This document shows, in pieces, positions 10,531 to 19,495 of a DNA stretch of 64,000 nt (position 1 is its first letter; each line of letters opens with the position of its first letter). The position numbers were made by a program, and so were the translations under genes. The DNA is taken from positions 1 through 64,000 of the forward strand of contig DXCV01000033.1 in the NCBI GenBank assembly GCA_019115825.1, read 5' to 3'. This DNA comes from Candidatus Bacteroides pullicola. GTDB taxonomy: Bacteria > Bacteroidota > Bacteroidia > Bacteroidales > Bacteroidaceae. A model generated the notes under the pieces. It searched no databases. It worked only from the letters and a program-made list of their open reading frames with translations, and was not told where the DNA came from.

Positions 10531-12078
10531 TCACCTCGTTGCCCAATCCTCCCTGTCCAGGTTCCTGTATCCGATGGCCTCTGCCAGGTGTCCCGGCTGG
10601 ATATGCTCGGCGCCTTCCAGGTCAGCGATGGTGCGAGCCACCTTGCGGATGCGGTCGTAGGCACGGGCGGAGAGGTTCAGGCGGGTCATGGCGGCTTTCA
10701 GTAGGGCGAGACCGGTTTCGTCCGGCTGGGCATGGAGGGCCAGCAGTCGGCTGTTCATTTGGGCGTTGCAGTAGATGCCCGGCTCGGCAGCGTAGCGTTC
10801 CTCCTGGATGCGGCGGGCACGTATCACCCGTTCGCGGATGACGGCGCTTGATTCCCCGGGACGGGCGTCGGCCATCTTCTCGAAGGGTAGAGGAGTGACC
10901 TCGATTTGCAGGTCGATGCGGTCCAGCAAGGGACCGGAAATGCGGTTCAGGTACTTCTGCACTTGTCCCGGCGTGCAGACACAGGGCTTGGTGGGGTGGT
11001 TGTAGTAGCCGCAGGGGCAGGGATTCATCGAGGCTACCAGCATGAAGCTGGCCGGATATTCCACGCTGTATTTGGAGCGTGCCACCGTTATCTTGCGGTC
11101 TTCCAGCGGTTGGCGGAGCACCTCCAGCACGTTGCGGTTGAACTCCGGCAGTTCGTCGAGGAAAAGGATGCCGTTGTGCGCCAGGCTGATTTCGCCCGGC
11201 TGCGGATTGGCTCCGCCGCCCGTCATGGCGACGTTGGAGATGGTGTGGTGCGGGGCGCGGAAGGGACGTGTGGTGATGAGGCCGCCCTCGCCGCCCAGCT
11301 TGCCCGCCACGGAGTGTATCTTGGTGGTTTCCAGGCTCTCGCCAAGCGACAGCGGCGGCAGGATGGAGGGTAGCCGCTTGGCCAGCATGGATTTGCCGCT
11401 GCCCGGCGCACCGATGAGCAGGATGTTGTGTCCGCCGGCGGCTGCCACTTCGAGGGCGCGTTTCACGTTTTCTTGTCCTTTTACTTCCGAGAAATCATAG
11501 TCGAAGGTGCTTTGCCGGGCAAAGAATTCCTCGCGGGTGTTGACCACTGTCGGCTCCAACGCTTGCTTCCCCTCGAAGAAATCCACCACTTCCTGCACAT
11601 TGTTCGCGCCGTAGACGTCCAGGCGGTTCACCACGGCGGCTTCGCGGGCGTTGGCGCGGGGCACAATCATGCCTTCGAATCCCAGTTCGCGCGCCTTGAT
11701 GGCGATGGGCAGCACGCCCTTGATGGGTTGCAACGTGCCGTCCAGGCTCAGTTCGCCCATCAGCAGGAAGCGGGGTAAGCGGTCCTCCACGTCGCGGATG
11801 ACGCCGGTAGCAGTCAGCATGCCGATGGCCAAAGGCAGGTCATACGCCGCGCCCTCCTTGCGGATGTCGGCAGGCGCCATGTTGATGACCAGGCTGGTTT
11901 GGGGAATGCGCAAGCCGTTGACCTGCAAGGCCGAGAGTATGCGTTGGTAACTCTCCTTGACGGCTGCGTCGGGAAGGCCCACGAGGTGGAACATGCAGCC
12001 CCGCGTGCTGTTCATTTCCATGGTGATGAGTGTGGCGTCAATGCCGATGACGGCTGCGCCGTAGACTTTGATTAACAT
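10531..12078 (-). CDS. comM: YifB/ComM family Mg-chelatase-like AAA ATPase
   Basis: LIKVYGAAVIGIDATLITMEMNS, GHNILLIGAPGSGKSMLAKRLPSILPP, RAPHHTISNVAMTGGGANPQPGEISLAHNGILFLDELPEF. Confidence 0.95.
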   Translation of the reverse strand: MLIKVYGAAVIGIDATLITMEMNSTRGCMFHLVGLPDAAVKESYQRILSALQVNGLRIPQTSLVINMAPADIRKEGAAYDLPLAIGMLTATGVIRDVEDRLPRFLLMGELSLDGTLQPIKGVLPIAIKARELGFEGMIVPRANAREAAVVNRLDVYGANNVQEVVDFFEGKQALEPTVVNTREEFFARQSTFDYDFSEVKGQENVKRALEVAAAGGHNILLIGAPGSGKSMLAKRLPSILPPLSLGESLETTKIHSVAGKLGGEGGLITTRPFRAPHHTISNVAMTGGGANPQPGEISLAHNGILFLDELPEFNRNVLEVLRQPLEDRKITVARSKYSVEYPASFMLVASMNPCPCGYYNHPTKPCVCTPGQVQKYLNRISGPLLDRIDLQIEVTPLPFEKMADARPGESSAVIRERVIRARRIQEERYAAEPGIYCNAQMNSRLLALHAQPDETGLALLKAAMTRLNLSARAYDRIRKVARTIADLEGAEHIQPGHLAEAIGYRNLDREDWATR

Positions 12079-12082
12079 AGGC

Positions 12083-13132
12083 TTATTCTATTTCCTTCTC
12101 TACTTCTTCCACAGTCAGGTTGGTGCCTACGATGCGTCCCTTGGGATTGACCAGCACGTTGAAGGGCAGGGCGGTGACGTTGAGGCGTTGCACGGCGTCC
12201 GACTCCCATCCCTTCAGGTCGCAGCCTTGCTTCCAATCCAGCGTGTCGCGGCGGATGGCTTCCAGCCAGGCTTTCTTGTCCAGGTCGAGCGAGATGCCCA
12301 TCAGGGCCAGTTCTTTCTCCTTTTCGTCCTTCTTTCTTTTCTTCTTCTTGCCCTTCTGTGCTTCATACAGCGGGCGCAGTCCGGCATTGGCGCGGCGGCT
12401 GGCGGCATCCCACGATGCCCAGAAGTGGATCAGCAGGTATTGGTCTTTGAAGTCGCTGCGTGTCAGTTTTTCGCCGTCGGCGTCCAACGTCTGGAAGAAG
12501 GGGATGGAGCGTCCGTCTTTCAGTTTCTGTTCCTCTTCCAGCACATCCAGCAGGGCCACCATGCCGGGGCGGTCCTTCACTTCGCCCGTCAGAGGTTCTA
12601 TCAGCCGCTCGATGCGGTCGTAATCCGGGTCGGGTTGGCGGAGGAAATACTTCTCCACCATGTAGGCGCTGGCGGGTGAGGCGGGATGCGAGCGGATGAA
12701 GTCCTCGGCTTTTTCCCGCAGTTTCCTCGGCGTGGGAGCGTCCAAGGCGGCCACCTCCTGCTGGAAGGCGGTCAGCTCGTCGTTCGTCAGGTTGCCTGTC
12801 ACGGTCAGCGCGGTCAAGGCGTCGGCCGAGCCTTGGATGGTGATTTGCTCGCGCCGGTCGGCAAAGAGCGGGTATTCCGTCCCGTTGCTGAAGATCAGCC
12901 AAAGTCCCGTGAGGGTGTCCACGGACAATGTGTCGGCGAATTTGTCTTCCTTCACCGTCAGCGTGTCGATGCGGCCAAACAACCGGTCCATGCCGCACAC
13001 CAGGATGGTGTCATTGCCCAATCCCTTGATTTCGCCGCTCACGCGGGCAGCGTCGGTCGTCTGCTTTTTTCCACAGGCGGACACCAGCAGCAGGGTGACC
13101 AGCAGGCTGCAGAGTATGTGGAGTCTTTTCAT
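12083..13132 (-). CDS. Thioredoxin-like/DUF4369-type lipoprotein
   Basis: Lipobox LLLVSACGKK; N-terminal DUF4369-like region; C-terminal redoxin-like QYLLIHFWASWDAASRRANAGL.. without a CxxC pair. Confidence 0.7.
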   Translation of the reverse strand: MKRLHILCSLLVTLLLVSACGKKQTTDAARVSGEIKGLGNDTILVCGMDRLFGRIDTLTVKEDKFADTLSVDTLTGLWLIFSNGTEYPLFADRREQITIQGSADALTALTVTGNLTNDELTAFQQEVAALDAPTPRKLREKAEDFIRSHPASPASAYMVEKYFLRQPDPDYDRIERLIEPLTGEVKDRPGMVALLDVLEEEQKLKDGRSIPFFQTLDADGEKLTRSDFKDQYLLIHFWASWDAASRRANAGLRPLYEAQKGKKKKRKKDEKEKELALMGISLDLDKKAWLEAIRRDTLDWKQGCDLKGWESDAVQRLNVTALPFNVLVNPKGRIVGTNLTVEEVEKEIE

Positions 13133-13233
13133 TGAGTGCCAGGATTATGGTTTACGTCCGCGAATGTACGCCTTTTTGCCGTGATTAGAAAAAAAATCGT
13201 GTTTTATTTGAAGGTAGCGGCGCGATTTGCCGC

Positions 13234-13659
13234 TTAGTCGTTCACTTCCAACACGTAGGCACGTCCGCGGTCGGAGGTGATGTGCAGGTTGCTATGGTTT
13301 TCTACGATGGGCTTCAGGCGCCGGATGAGGGTGTAGAGCGTCTCGTCGGCGTTCTCCTTGCCCGGCCACAGGGCGCGGCAGATGTGGGGCTTGGTCAGGC
13401 GGTGGTCGTCGTTCAGGTAGAACATCTGCATCAGGGCATATTGCATCGGTGTCAGGTGCAAGCGTTCGCGGCGGTCGTTGTAGAAGCAGTCGTCCTGGCG
13501 CGAGAGGGAGAGGTTGCCCAGGGTGATGAGGGTCATGTCGTCTTCCGCAGGCGCTCCGGTAGAGGCGGTGCGGCGTTGGCGGCGGTAGAGCCATCCCGCG
13601 CAGAGCAGGGCCACGGCGGCCAGCACCAGGGGTAGGAGTATGGATTGATGGGGATTCAT
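13234..13659 (-). CDS. Membrane-anchored OmpR/PhoB-type winged-helix protein
   Basis: N-terminal single TM helix then LTPMQYALMQMFYLNDDHRLTKPHICRALWPGKENADETLYTLIRRLKPIVENHSNLHITSDRGRAYVL. Confidence 0.78.
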   Translation of the reverse strand: MNPHQSILLPLVLAAVALLCAGWLYRRQRRTASTGAPAEDDMTLITLGNLSLSRQDDCFYNDRRERLHLTPMQYALMQMFYLNDDHRLTKPHICRALWPGKENADETLYTLIRRLKPIVENHSNLHITSDRGRAYVLEVND

Positions 13660-13748
13660 GGCTTATCTTTTACTGATTTATTCTTTATGGGGTGCAAAGA
13701 TAAGCAAAATGTTACAATATCGCTCTGTTTGCGGACATTTTTCCTGAT

Positions 13749-14315
13749 TTATTTTTCTTCTTCAATCCTTCGTATCACCCGGCACGGGTTTCCCGCCGCC
13801 ACCACTCCCGGCGGCACGTCGCGCGTCACCACGCTGCCCGCCCCGATGACGCTTCCCCGGCCGATGGTCACGCCCGGCAGGATGCACGCCTGTGCGCCTA
13901 TCCACACGTCGTCCTCCACCGTGATGGGCAGGGCGCGCTCCAGGCCGGCGTTGCGGCGGGCGGCGTCCAGCGGGTGGATTGCGGTGTGGAAGCCGCAGTG
14001 GGGACCCACGAAGACATGGCTGCCAAAGCGGATGGGCGCCTCGTCCAGGAAGGTGGCGCCGTAGTTGAAGAAGCAGTCCGCGCCCGTCGCGACGTTGTAG
14101 CCGTAGTCGCAGTACAAGGGCGGGACAATGACGGTGCGCTCGCCCAGGCGGGGCAAGGCTTGGTGCAGGGCGGCGTCGCGTTCGGCATCCGTGCATGACG
14201 GATTGTTGAAGGTCTCGCAGAGGCGGCGGCAATGTTCGCGCTCGGCCAGGAGGGTGCGGTCGTAGTTGGCGTCATACCACTCGCCGCGTAGCATCTTTTC
14301 TTTCTCGGTGCTCAT
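13749..14315 (-). CDS. Sugar O-acetyltransferase (maltose/galactoside acetyltransferase, LbH fold)
   Basis: MSTEKEKMLRGEWYDANYD..; hexapeptide repeats VEDDVWIGAQACILPGVTIGRGSVIGAGSVVTRDVPPGVVAAGNPCRVIR. The ORF extends to 14378; an internal Met at 14315 is the more likely start. Confidence 0.93.
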   Translation of the reverse strand: MSTEKEKMLRGEWYDANYDRTLLAEREHCRRLCETFNNPSCTDAERDAALHQALPRLGERTVIVPPLYCDYGYNVATGADCFFNYGATFLDEAPIRFGSHVFVGPHCGFHTAIHPLDAARRNAGLERALPITVEDDVWIGAQACILPGVTIGRGSVIGAGSVVTRDVPPGVVAAGNPCRVIRRIEEEK

Positions 14316-14395
14316 TGTTGCGGTATTTGAACGGCAAAGATAGCATTTTGACCACAAAACATGCCTCAAAGAATACAATTATTCGCATTTTCTTC

Positions 14396-14403
14396 TACCT
14401 TTG
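14396..14403 (+). promoter_or_regulatory. Bacteroidetes -7 promoter element TACCTTTG
   Basis: Exact TAnnTTTG about 40 bp upstream of 14442 start. Confidence 0.65.
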
Positions 14404-14441
14404 CGCACGGAAATCCTTTAATCTGATAATCTGATTCTGCG

Positions 14442-16100
14442 ATGGGACATAAGATAGCATTTATCCTCCTACTCCTGCCGGCCCTGCTGCTGTGCAACAG
14501 TCTTTCCGTGTCGGCTTATACGCCTCGATTGGATTCGTTGTTGCAAGTGCTGGACGAGACCATTGAGCAGAACCGGCAATATTCTGATCGGCGCGAGGCG
14601 CAGATCGGTGTTGTGCGTCAACAGCTCGATGCGCCTGAACTGAGCGACTTGGACAAATATCGCCTCACCCGCCAACTGGCCCGGCTGTACGACCCCTATA
14701 TCTGCGATTCGGCCATCTCCTGCCTGAACCGTGGAATCGTCCTGGCCGATCGTTTGCAGAATCCCCGCCTGCAAGCCGAGAGCCGCATCGGTTTGGCCTA
14801 TCTGTTGGGCTCGTCGGGCATGTACATGGAGGCTCTGGACGTGTTGTGCGAGGTGGACCGTACCGCCGTGGACACCACCTTGTTGCTGCGATACTATGCC
14901 ACCTACGACCATATTTATGGGGAATCGGGCTACTATACCCAGGACAAACGCCTGGGGCAACGCTATTGGAATCTTTCCGTTGCCTATAAGGATTCCATCA
15001 GCCGCGTGGCCAATCATGCGTCCGATTTCTACCTGCAAGTGGTGGAAACCCGCCTGCGGGACGAAAACCGCTTGGAAGAAGCCTTGCAACTGAACAAACA
15101 GCGTGCCACCCGAATTCCGAAAAACACGCGCGAGTATGCCACCTTGCTCTACTATCGTGCTCTCATCTACCGCGAAATGAACGCTTCCGAACCCTACCGC
15201 TCCAGCCTCGCCCTGTCCGCCATCACGGACATCCGTTCAGCCGTCAAGGACCACGCCTCGCTGTGGATGCTGGCCCAGGCCCTGCTGGATGATGGTGACG
15301 TGGAGCGTGCCTACCGCTATATGGATTTTTCGTGGAGCGCGTCTTCCTTCTACAACGCCCGGCTGCGCGCTTGGCAGAGCGTGGAATATCTCTCCGTCAT
15401 AGACAGCACTTACCAGTTGTTGTTGCACAAGCGCAACGCCGTCCTGCAACGCTATATCCTTTTTGTTTCCGTGCTCACCGTGCTGCTCATCCTGGCCTTG
15501 ATTTGCATCTGGAGACAGATGAAACGTTTGGCCCGGGCACGCCGCGAACTGCTGGCCGTCAACGGACAACTGCATGACCTCAATGCCGACCTGCAGCGCA
15601 TCAACGCCGAACTGCAACAGGCCAATGCCAACCTGCGCGAGGCCAACACCATCAAGGAGAACTATCTGGGACGCTTCATCAAGCTCTGCTCCACCTATGT
15701 GGACCGCCTGGAAGCCTTCCGCCGCATGGCAGGCAAAATGCTCAGCACGGGCAAGTCGGCCGAATTGCTGAAAATCTCGCGTTCGTCCTCCGTATTGGAC
15801 GAGGCGCTGAACGAGCTTTATTCCAACTTCGACACCGTGTTCCTGCGCATCTTCCCCGACTTTGTGGCGCGCTTCAACGCCTTGTTGCGCGACGATGAGC
15901 AAATCCTGCCCAAGGCCGAGGGGCAGCTCAACACCGAATTGCGCATCTTCGCCCTCATCCGTCTGGGCATCACGGACAGTTCGCAGATAGCCGAGTTCCT
16001 GCACTATTCCGTCAACACCATCTATAACTATCGCGCCAAGGTGAAGAACAAGGCCCGCAACCGCGAGGATTTTGAAGAAAACGTGGCGCACATCCAGTAA
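14442..16100 (+). CDS. DUF6377-type membrane regulator (TPR-like periplasmic region, TM, coiled coil, C-terminal HTH)
   Basis: Signal peptide, TM YILFVSVLTVLLILALICIW, C-terminal LRIFALIRLGITDSSQIAEFLHYSVNTIYNYRAKVKNKA; adjacent to the PUL. Confidence 0.85.
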   Translation: MGHKIAFILLLLPALLLCNSLSVSAYTPRLDSLLQVLDETIEQNRQYSDRREAQIGVVRQQLDAPELSDLDKYRLTRQLARLYDPYICDSAISCLNRGIVLADRLQNPRLQAESRIGLAYLLGSSGMYMEALDVLCEVDRTAVDTTLLLRYYATYDHIYGESGYYTQDKRLGQRYWNLSVAYKDSISRVANHASDFYLQVVETRLRDENRLEEALQLNKQRATRIPKNTREYATLLYYRALIYREMNASEPYRSSLALSAITDIRSAVKDHASLWMLAQALLDDGDVERAYRYMDFSWSASSFYNARLRAWQSVEYLSVIDSTYQLLLHKRNAVLQRYILFVSVLTVLLILALICIWRQMKRLARARRELLAVNGQLHDLNADLQRINAELQQANANLREANTIKENYLGRFIKLCSTYVDRLEAFRRMAGKMLSTGKSAELLKISRSSSVLDEALNELYSNFDTVFLRIFPDFVARFNALLRDDEQILPKAEGQLNTELRIFALIRLGITDSSQIAEFLHYSVNTIYNYRAKVKNKARNREDFEENVAHIQ

Positions 16101-16144
16101 ATTTATCTTATAATATTCCCTTGGGGCAACGGGCGTCTTCGTGG

Positions 16145-16235
16145 GGCTATGCTTAGGTATACCCCCGCCCGTGTCCGGAGGAGCCTGCGCCCGTGCTTAG
16201 GCGGGCGGCCGCCCGTGGGCGGGGGCATACCTGTC
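16145..16235. repeat. GC-rich palindromic element sharing words with 57261-57345
   Basis: aggtatacccccgcccgtg ... cgtgggcgggggcatacct inverted arms; CCTGCGCCCGTGCTTAG word shared with the 57.3 kb repeat. Confidence 0.7.
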
Positions 16236-16398
16236 CGTTTCTGCCGGAATCGTTAACCAAAATGGCCAGCGTCTGGGACGTTTTTCCTTAGGACAGCATC
16301 CACTTTTAGAGAGCCTGACAATCCTGAATCCCAGTAGTTTACGTCTAATATCATCCACTTTTTCATTCCTCTTGGTTTTATGGTATGGCAGTTTGGAA

Positions 16399-16406
16399 TA
16401 ACTTTG
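16399..16406 (+). promoter_or_regulatory. Putative PUL promoter -7 element TAACTTTG
   Basis: Matches TAnnTTTG 79 bp upstream of the SusC start. Confidence 0.55.
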
Positions 16407-16484
16407 CGACAGCACTTGCGACTGTCCGCGACGGAAGCAAGTGCCGAGTGTTCCTAATATTAATAAAAACAAACAGTTTTACCA

Positions 16485-19466
16485 ATGAGAAACGTAAGAC
16501 CTTTATGGGGAATCCGTCGCTGGTCAGTGTTCATGCTGATGACGTGTTTGTCCCTGTGTGCTTTTGCACAGAAAATCACTGTGAAGGGGCGCGTGGTCGA
16601 TGCCGCCAACGAGGCTGTCATCGGTGCCAGCGTCCAAGAGAAAGGTACGGCCAATGGCGCCATCACCGACATGGACGGCAACTTCACGTTGCAGGCCGAG
16701 CCGGGCGTCACGCTGGTCATCTCCTACATCGGTTACCAGACGCGCGAGGTGAAAGCCGCCCCCAGCGTCAATGTCACTTTGAGCGAAGACAACGAACTGC
16801 TGGACGAGGTGGTGGTCATCGGCTACGGCTCCGTCAAGCGCCGTGATGTCACCACAGCCGTGTCGTCCGTCTCGACCGACGACATCCAGAACCGTCCCAT
16901 CCTGTCCGCCGCACAGGCCATGCAGGGCAAGGCGGCCGGTGTCAGCGTCATCCAGCCTACCGGCCAGCCCGGCGGCGACATGAGCATCCGTGTGCGTGGC
17001 ACCACTTCGTTCAACGGCAGCAACGACCCGCTGTATGTCGTGGACGGTGTGCCGGTGGACAACATCAAGTTCCTATCGCCCAACGACATCGCTTCGATGC
17101 AGATTCTGAAGGATGCCTCCTCGGCTGCCATCTACGGTTCGCGTGCCGCCAACGGCGTGGTCCTCATCACGACCAAGGCCGGAGAGGCAGGCAATGCCAA
17201 GGTCAGCCTGAGCATCCAGGCCGGTTTCACGCAGGTGGGCAACAAGATCGAGTCGCTGAACACCGCCCAGTACAAGGAATTGATGGACGAGATCGGCCTC
17301 ATCACGCTGCCCGACGGATTGACCGACCAGACAGACTGGTGGGATGAAACTTATACGACCGGCAACACGCAGAATTACCAAGTGTCCGTGTCCGACGGCA
17401 ACGAGAAGTTGCGCTATTACCTCTCCGCCGGTTACCAAAATGAGAAAGGTATCTTGGAGACCGCCTTCTTCCGCCGTTATAACTTCCGCGCCAACATCGA
17501 CAATGATGTGCGCAAGTGGCTGCGCATTTCGGCCAACATCACCTATTCTGACTATACCAGCAACGGTGCCGGCGAGATGGGTACGGGTGCCAACCGTGGC
17601 GGTACGGTATTGTCCGTCATCAACACGCCGAAGTATGCCCCCATCATGGACCCGGAGAATCCCGACCAGTACTACACCAACTTCTACGGCGCCAACATCA
17701 CCAGCCCGCTGGAGAACCTGGAACGCCGCCGCAATGACCGCAACCGCGAGAACCGCCTGATTGCATCGGGCAGCGCGTTGTTCACGTTCATTCCCAAGGA
17801 ACTGACCTTCAAGACGACCTTCTCGCTGGACCGCCGAAATGTCATCTCCACCACCTTCCTGGATCCGCACAAGACGCAGCACGGCCGCGACCAATATGGC
17901 GAAGGTTCGGACAACCGCAACCAAAACACGGTGCTGACGTGGGATAACGTCCTGACCTACGACAAGCTGTTCAAGGAGAAGCATGGCCTGAACGTGATGG
18001 TCGGCTCGTCGTGGACGGATTCGGACTACACCAACAACTACATCAGCGGCTCGCATTACCGCAACGGCCTCATCCAGACACTGAACGCCGCCAACATGAT
18101 CGGCCTGAACGGAGCCGGTTCCAGCGCGTCGCAGTGGGGCATCATGTCCTACTTCGGACGTATCTCCTACAACTATGATTCCAAGTACCTCGTGACGGCC
18201 AATGTCCGTGCAGACGGTTCGTCGCGCCTGCATCCCGACCACCGTTGGGGAGTGTTCCCCTCGTTTTCGGCAGCCTGGCGCATCTCGTCCGAGGAGTTCA
18301 TGGAAGGCACCCGCGGCTGGCTGGACGACCTGAAGCTCCGTGCCGGCTGGGGACAGACCGGTAACCAATCCGGCTTGGGCGACTATGCTTACCTGCAGTT
18401 GTACAACATCAACCGCATTCCTTGGTATGAGGAAGGCAATGGCGACGCCGTGCCCACCATCACGCCCTCCAACCTGCGTACGCGCGACCTGACGTGGGAG
18501 ACCACCACGCAGACCAATGTGGGTCTGGACTTCACCGCCTTCAACAGCCGCTTGAACGTGACGTTGGACTGGTATTACAAGCGCACCACCGACATGCTGA
18601 TGAATGTGTCCCTGCCCTCCGGCTCGGCCATCGCCAGCAGCATCAGCCGCAACGAAGGCACGATGACCAACAAGGGCTTCGAATTCTCCATCAGCTCCAA
18701 GAACTTTGTGGGCGAGTTCTCGTGGGACACCGACCTGAACATGTCCTTCAACCGCAACAAGCTGGAAGAACTCGAATTGCAGAAAGTCTACTATGCAGCC
18801 ACGGCCAGTGAGCGCATCACCGAATATATCGTGCGCAATGAGCCGGGACGTCCCTTGGGAGGCTTCTATGGCTACATCTGCGACGGCGTGGATCCCGAGA
18901 CCGGCGACTTGATGTACCGCGACATCAATGGCGACGGCGTGGTGTCCACCTCGGACCGCACCTACATCGGCGACCCGAACCCCAAGTTCACCTACGGTAT
19001 GACCAACACGTTCTCCTACAAGAACTTCACGTTGAGCGTCCTCATCCAAGGCTCATATGGCAACGATGTGTTCAACGCTTCGCGCATGGAGACTGAAGGC
19101 ATGTACGACGGCAAGAACCAGAGCACCCGCGTGCTGGACCGCTGGCGCATCCCCGGCCAGATCACGGACGTGCCCCGTGCCAACTACACCATGCACAACT
19201 CCACTTACTTCGTGGAAGACGGCAGCTACCTGCGCGTGAAGGACATCACCCTGTCTTACGACGTCAAAGGCCCGTTGTTGCGCAAATTCGGTGTCACCCG
19301 CCTGCAACCCTACTTCACCGCCACCAACCTGCTGACGTGGACGAAGTACAGCGGCATGGACCCCGAGGTGAATCAATGGGGAAACAATGGTGCCGTGCAG
19401 GGCATTGACTGGGGAACTTATCCGCAGTGCCGCTCCTTCGTGTTCGGTGTCAATCTCGAATTCTAA
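16485..19466 (+). CDS. SusC/RagA family TonB-linked outer membrane protein (PUL)
   Basis: ITVKGRVVDAANEAVIGASVQEKGTANGAITDMDGNFTL, LLDEVVVIGYGSVKRRDVTTAVSSV; C-terminal barrel ending FVFGVNLEF. Confidence 0.96.
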   Translation: MRNVRPLWGIRRWSVFMLMTCLSLCAFAQKITVKGRVVDAANEAVIGASVQEKGTANGAITDMDGNFTLQAEPGVTLVISYIGYQTREVKAAPSVNVTLSEDNELLDEVVVIGYGSVKRRDVTTAVSSVSTDDIQNRPILSAAQAMQGKAAGVSVIQPTGQPGGDMSIRVRGTTSFNGSNDPLYVVDGVPVDNIKFLSPNDIASMQILKDASSAAIYGSRAANGVVLITTKAGEAGNAKVSLSIQAGFTQVGNKIESLNTAQYKELMDEIGLITLPDGLTDQTDWWDETYTTGNTQNYQVSVSDGNEKLRYYLSAGYQNEKGILETAFFRRYNFRANIDNDVRKWLRISANITYSDYTSNGAGEMGTGANRGGTVLSVINTPKYAPIMDPENPDQYYTNFYGANITSPLENLERRRNDRNRENRLIASGSALFTFIPKELTFKTTFSLDRRNVISTTFLDPHKTQHGRDQYGEGSDNRNQNTVLTWDNVLTYDKLFKEKHGLNVMVGSSWTDSDYTNNYISGSHYRNGLIQTLNAANMIGLNGAGSSASQWGIMSYFGRISYNYDSKYLVTANVRADGSSRLHPDHRWGVFPSFSAAWRISSEEFMEGTRGWLDDLKLRAGWGQTGNQSGLGDYAYLQLYNINRIPWYEEGNGDAVPTITPSNLRTRDLTWETTTQTNVGLDFTAFNSRLNVTLDWYYKRTTDMLMNVSLPSGSAIASSISRNEGTMTNKGFEFSISSKNFVGEFSWDTDLNMSFNRNKLEELELQKVYYAATASERITEYIVRNEPGRPLGGFYGYICDGVDPETGDLMYRDINGDGVVSTSDRTYIGDPNPKFTYGMTNTFSYKNFTLSVLIQGSYGNDVFNASRMETEGMYDGKNQSTRVLDRWRIPGQITDVPRANYTMHNSTYFVEDGSYLRVKDITLSYDVKGPLLRKFGVTRLQPYFTATNLLTWTKYSGMDPEVNQWGNNGAVQGIDWGTYPQCRSFVFGVNLEF

Positions 19467-19495
19467 CCCATAAACCATACCTAATATCATAGATT

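Noticed and set aside
9098-10546. 482-aa minus-strand ORF opposite the acyl-CoA ligase
   Set aside because: Shadow ORF with low-complexity His/Ala/Gly composition.
16197-16472. 91-aa minus-strand ORF upstream of PUL SusC (NEKVDDIRRKLLGFRIVRLSKSGC...)
   Set aside because: Overlaps the palindrome and the putative PUL promoter; no domain recognised and no convincing start context.
17073-19049. 658-aa minus-strand ORF opposite SusC
   Set aside because: Antisense of a clear SusC; His/Val/Gly/Arg-rich composition typical of shadow ORFs.
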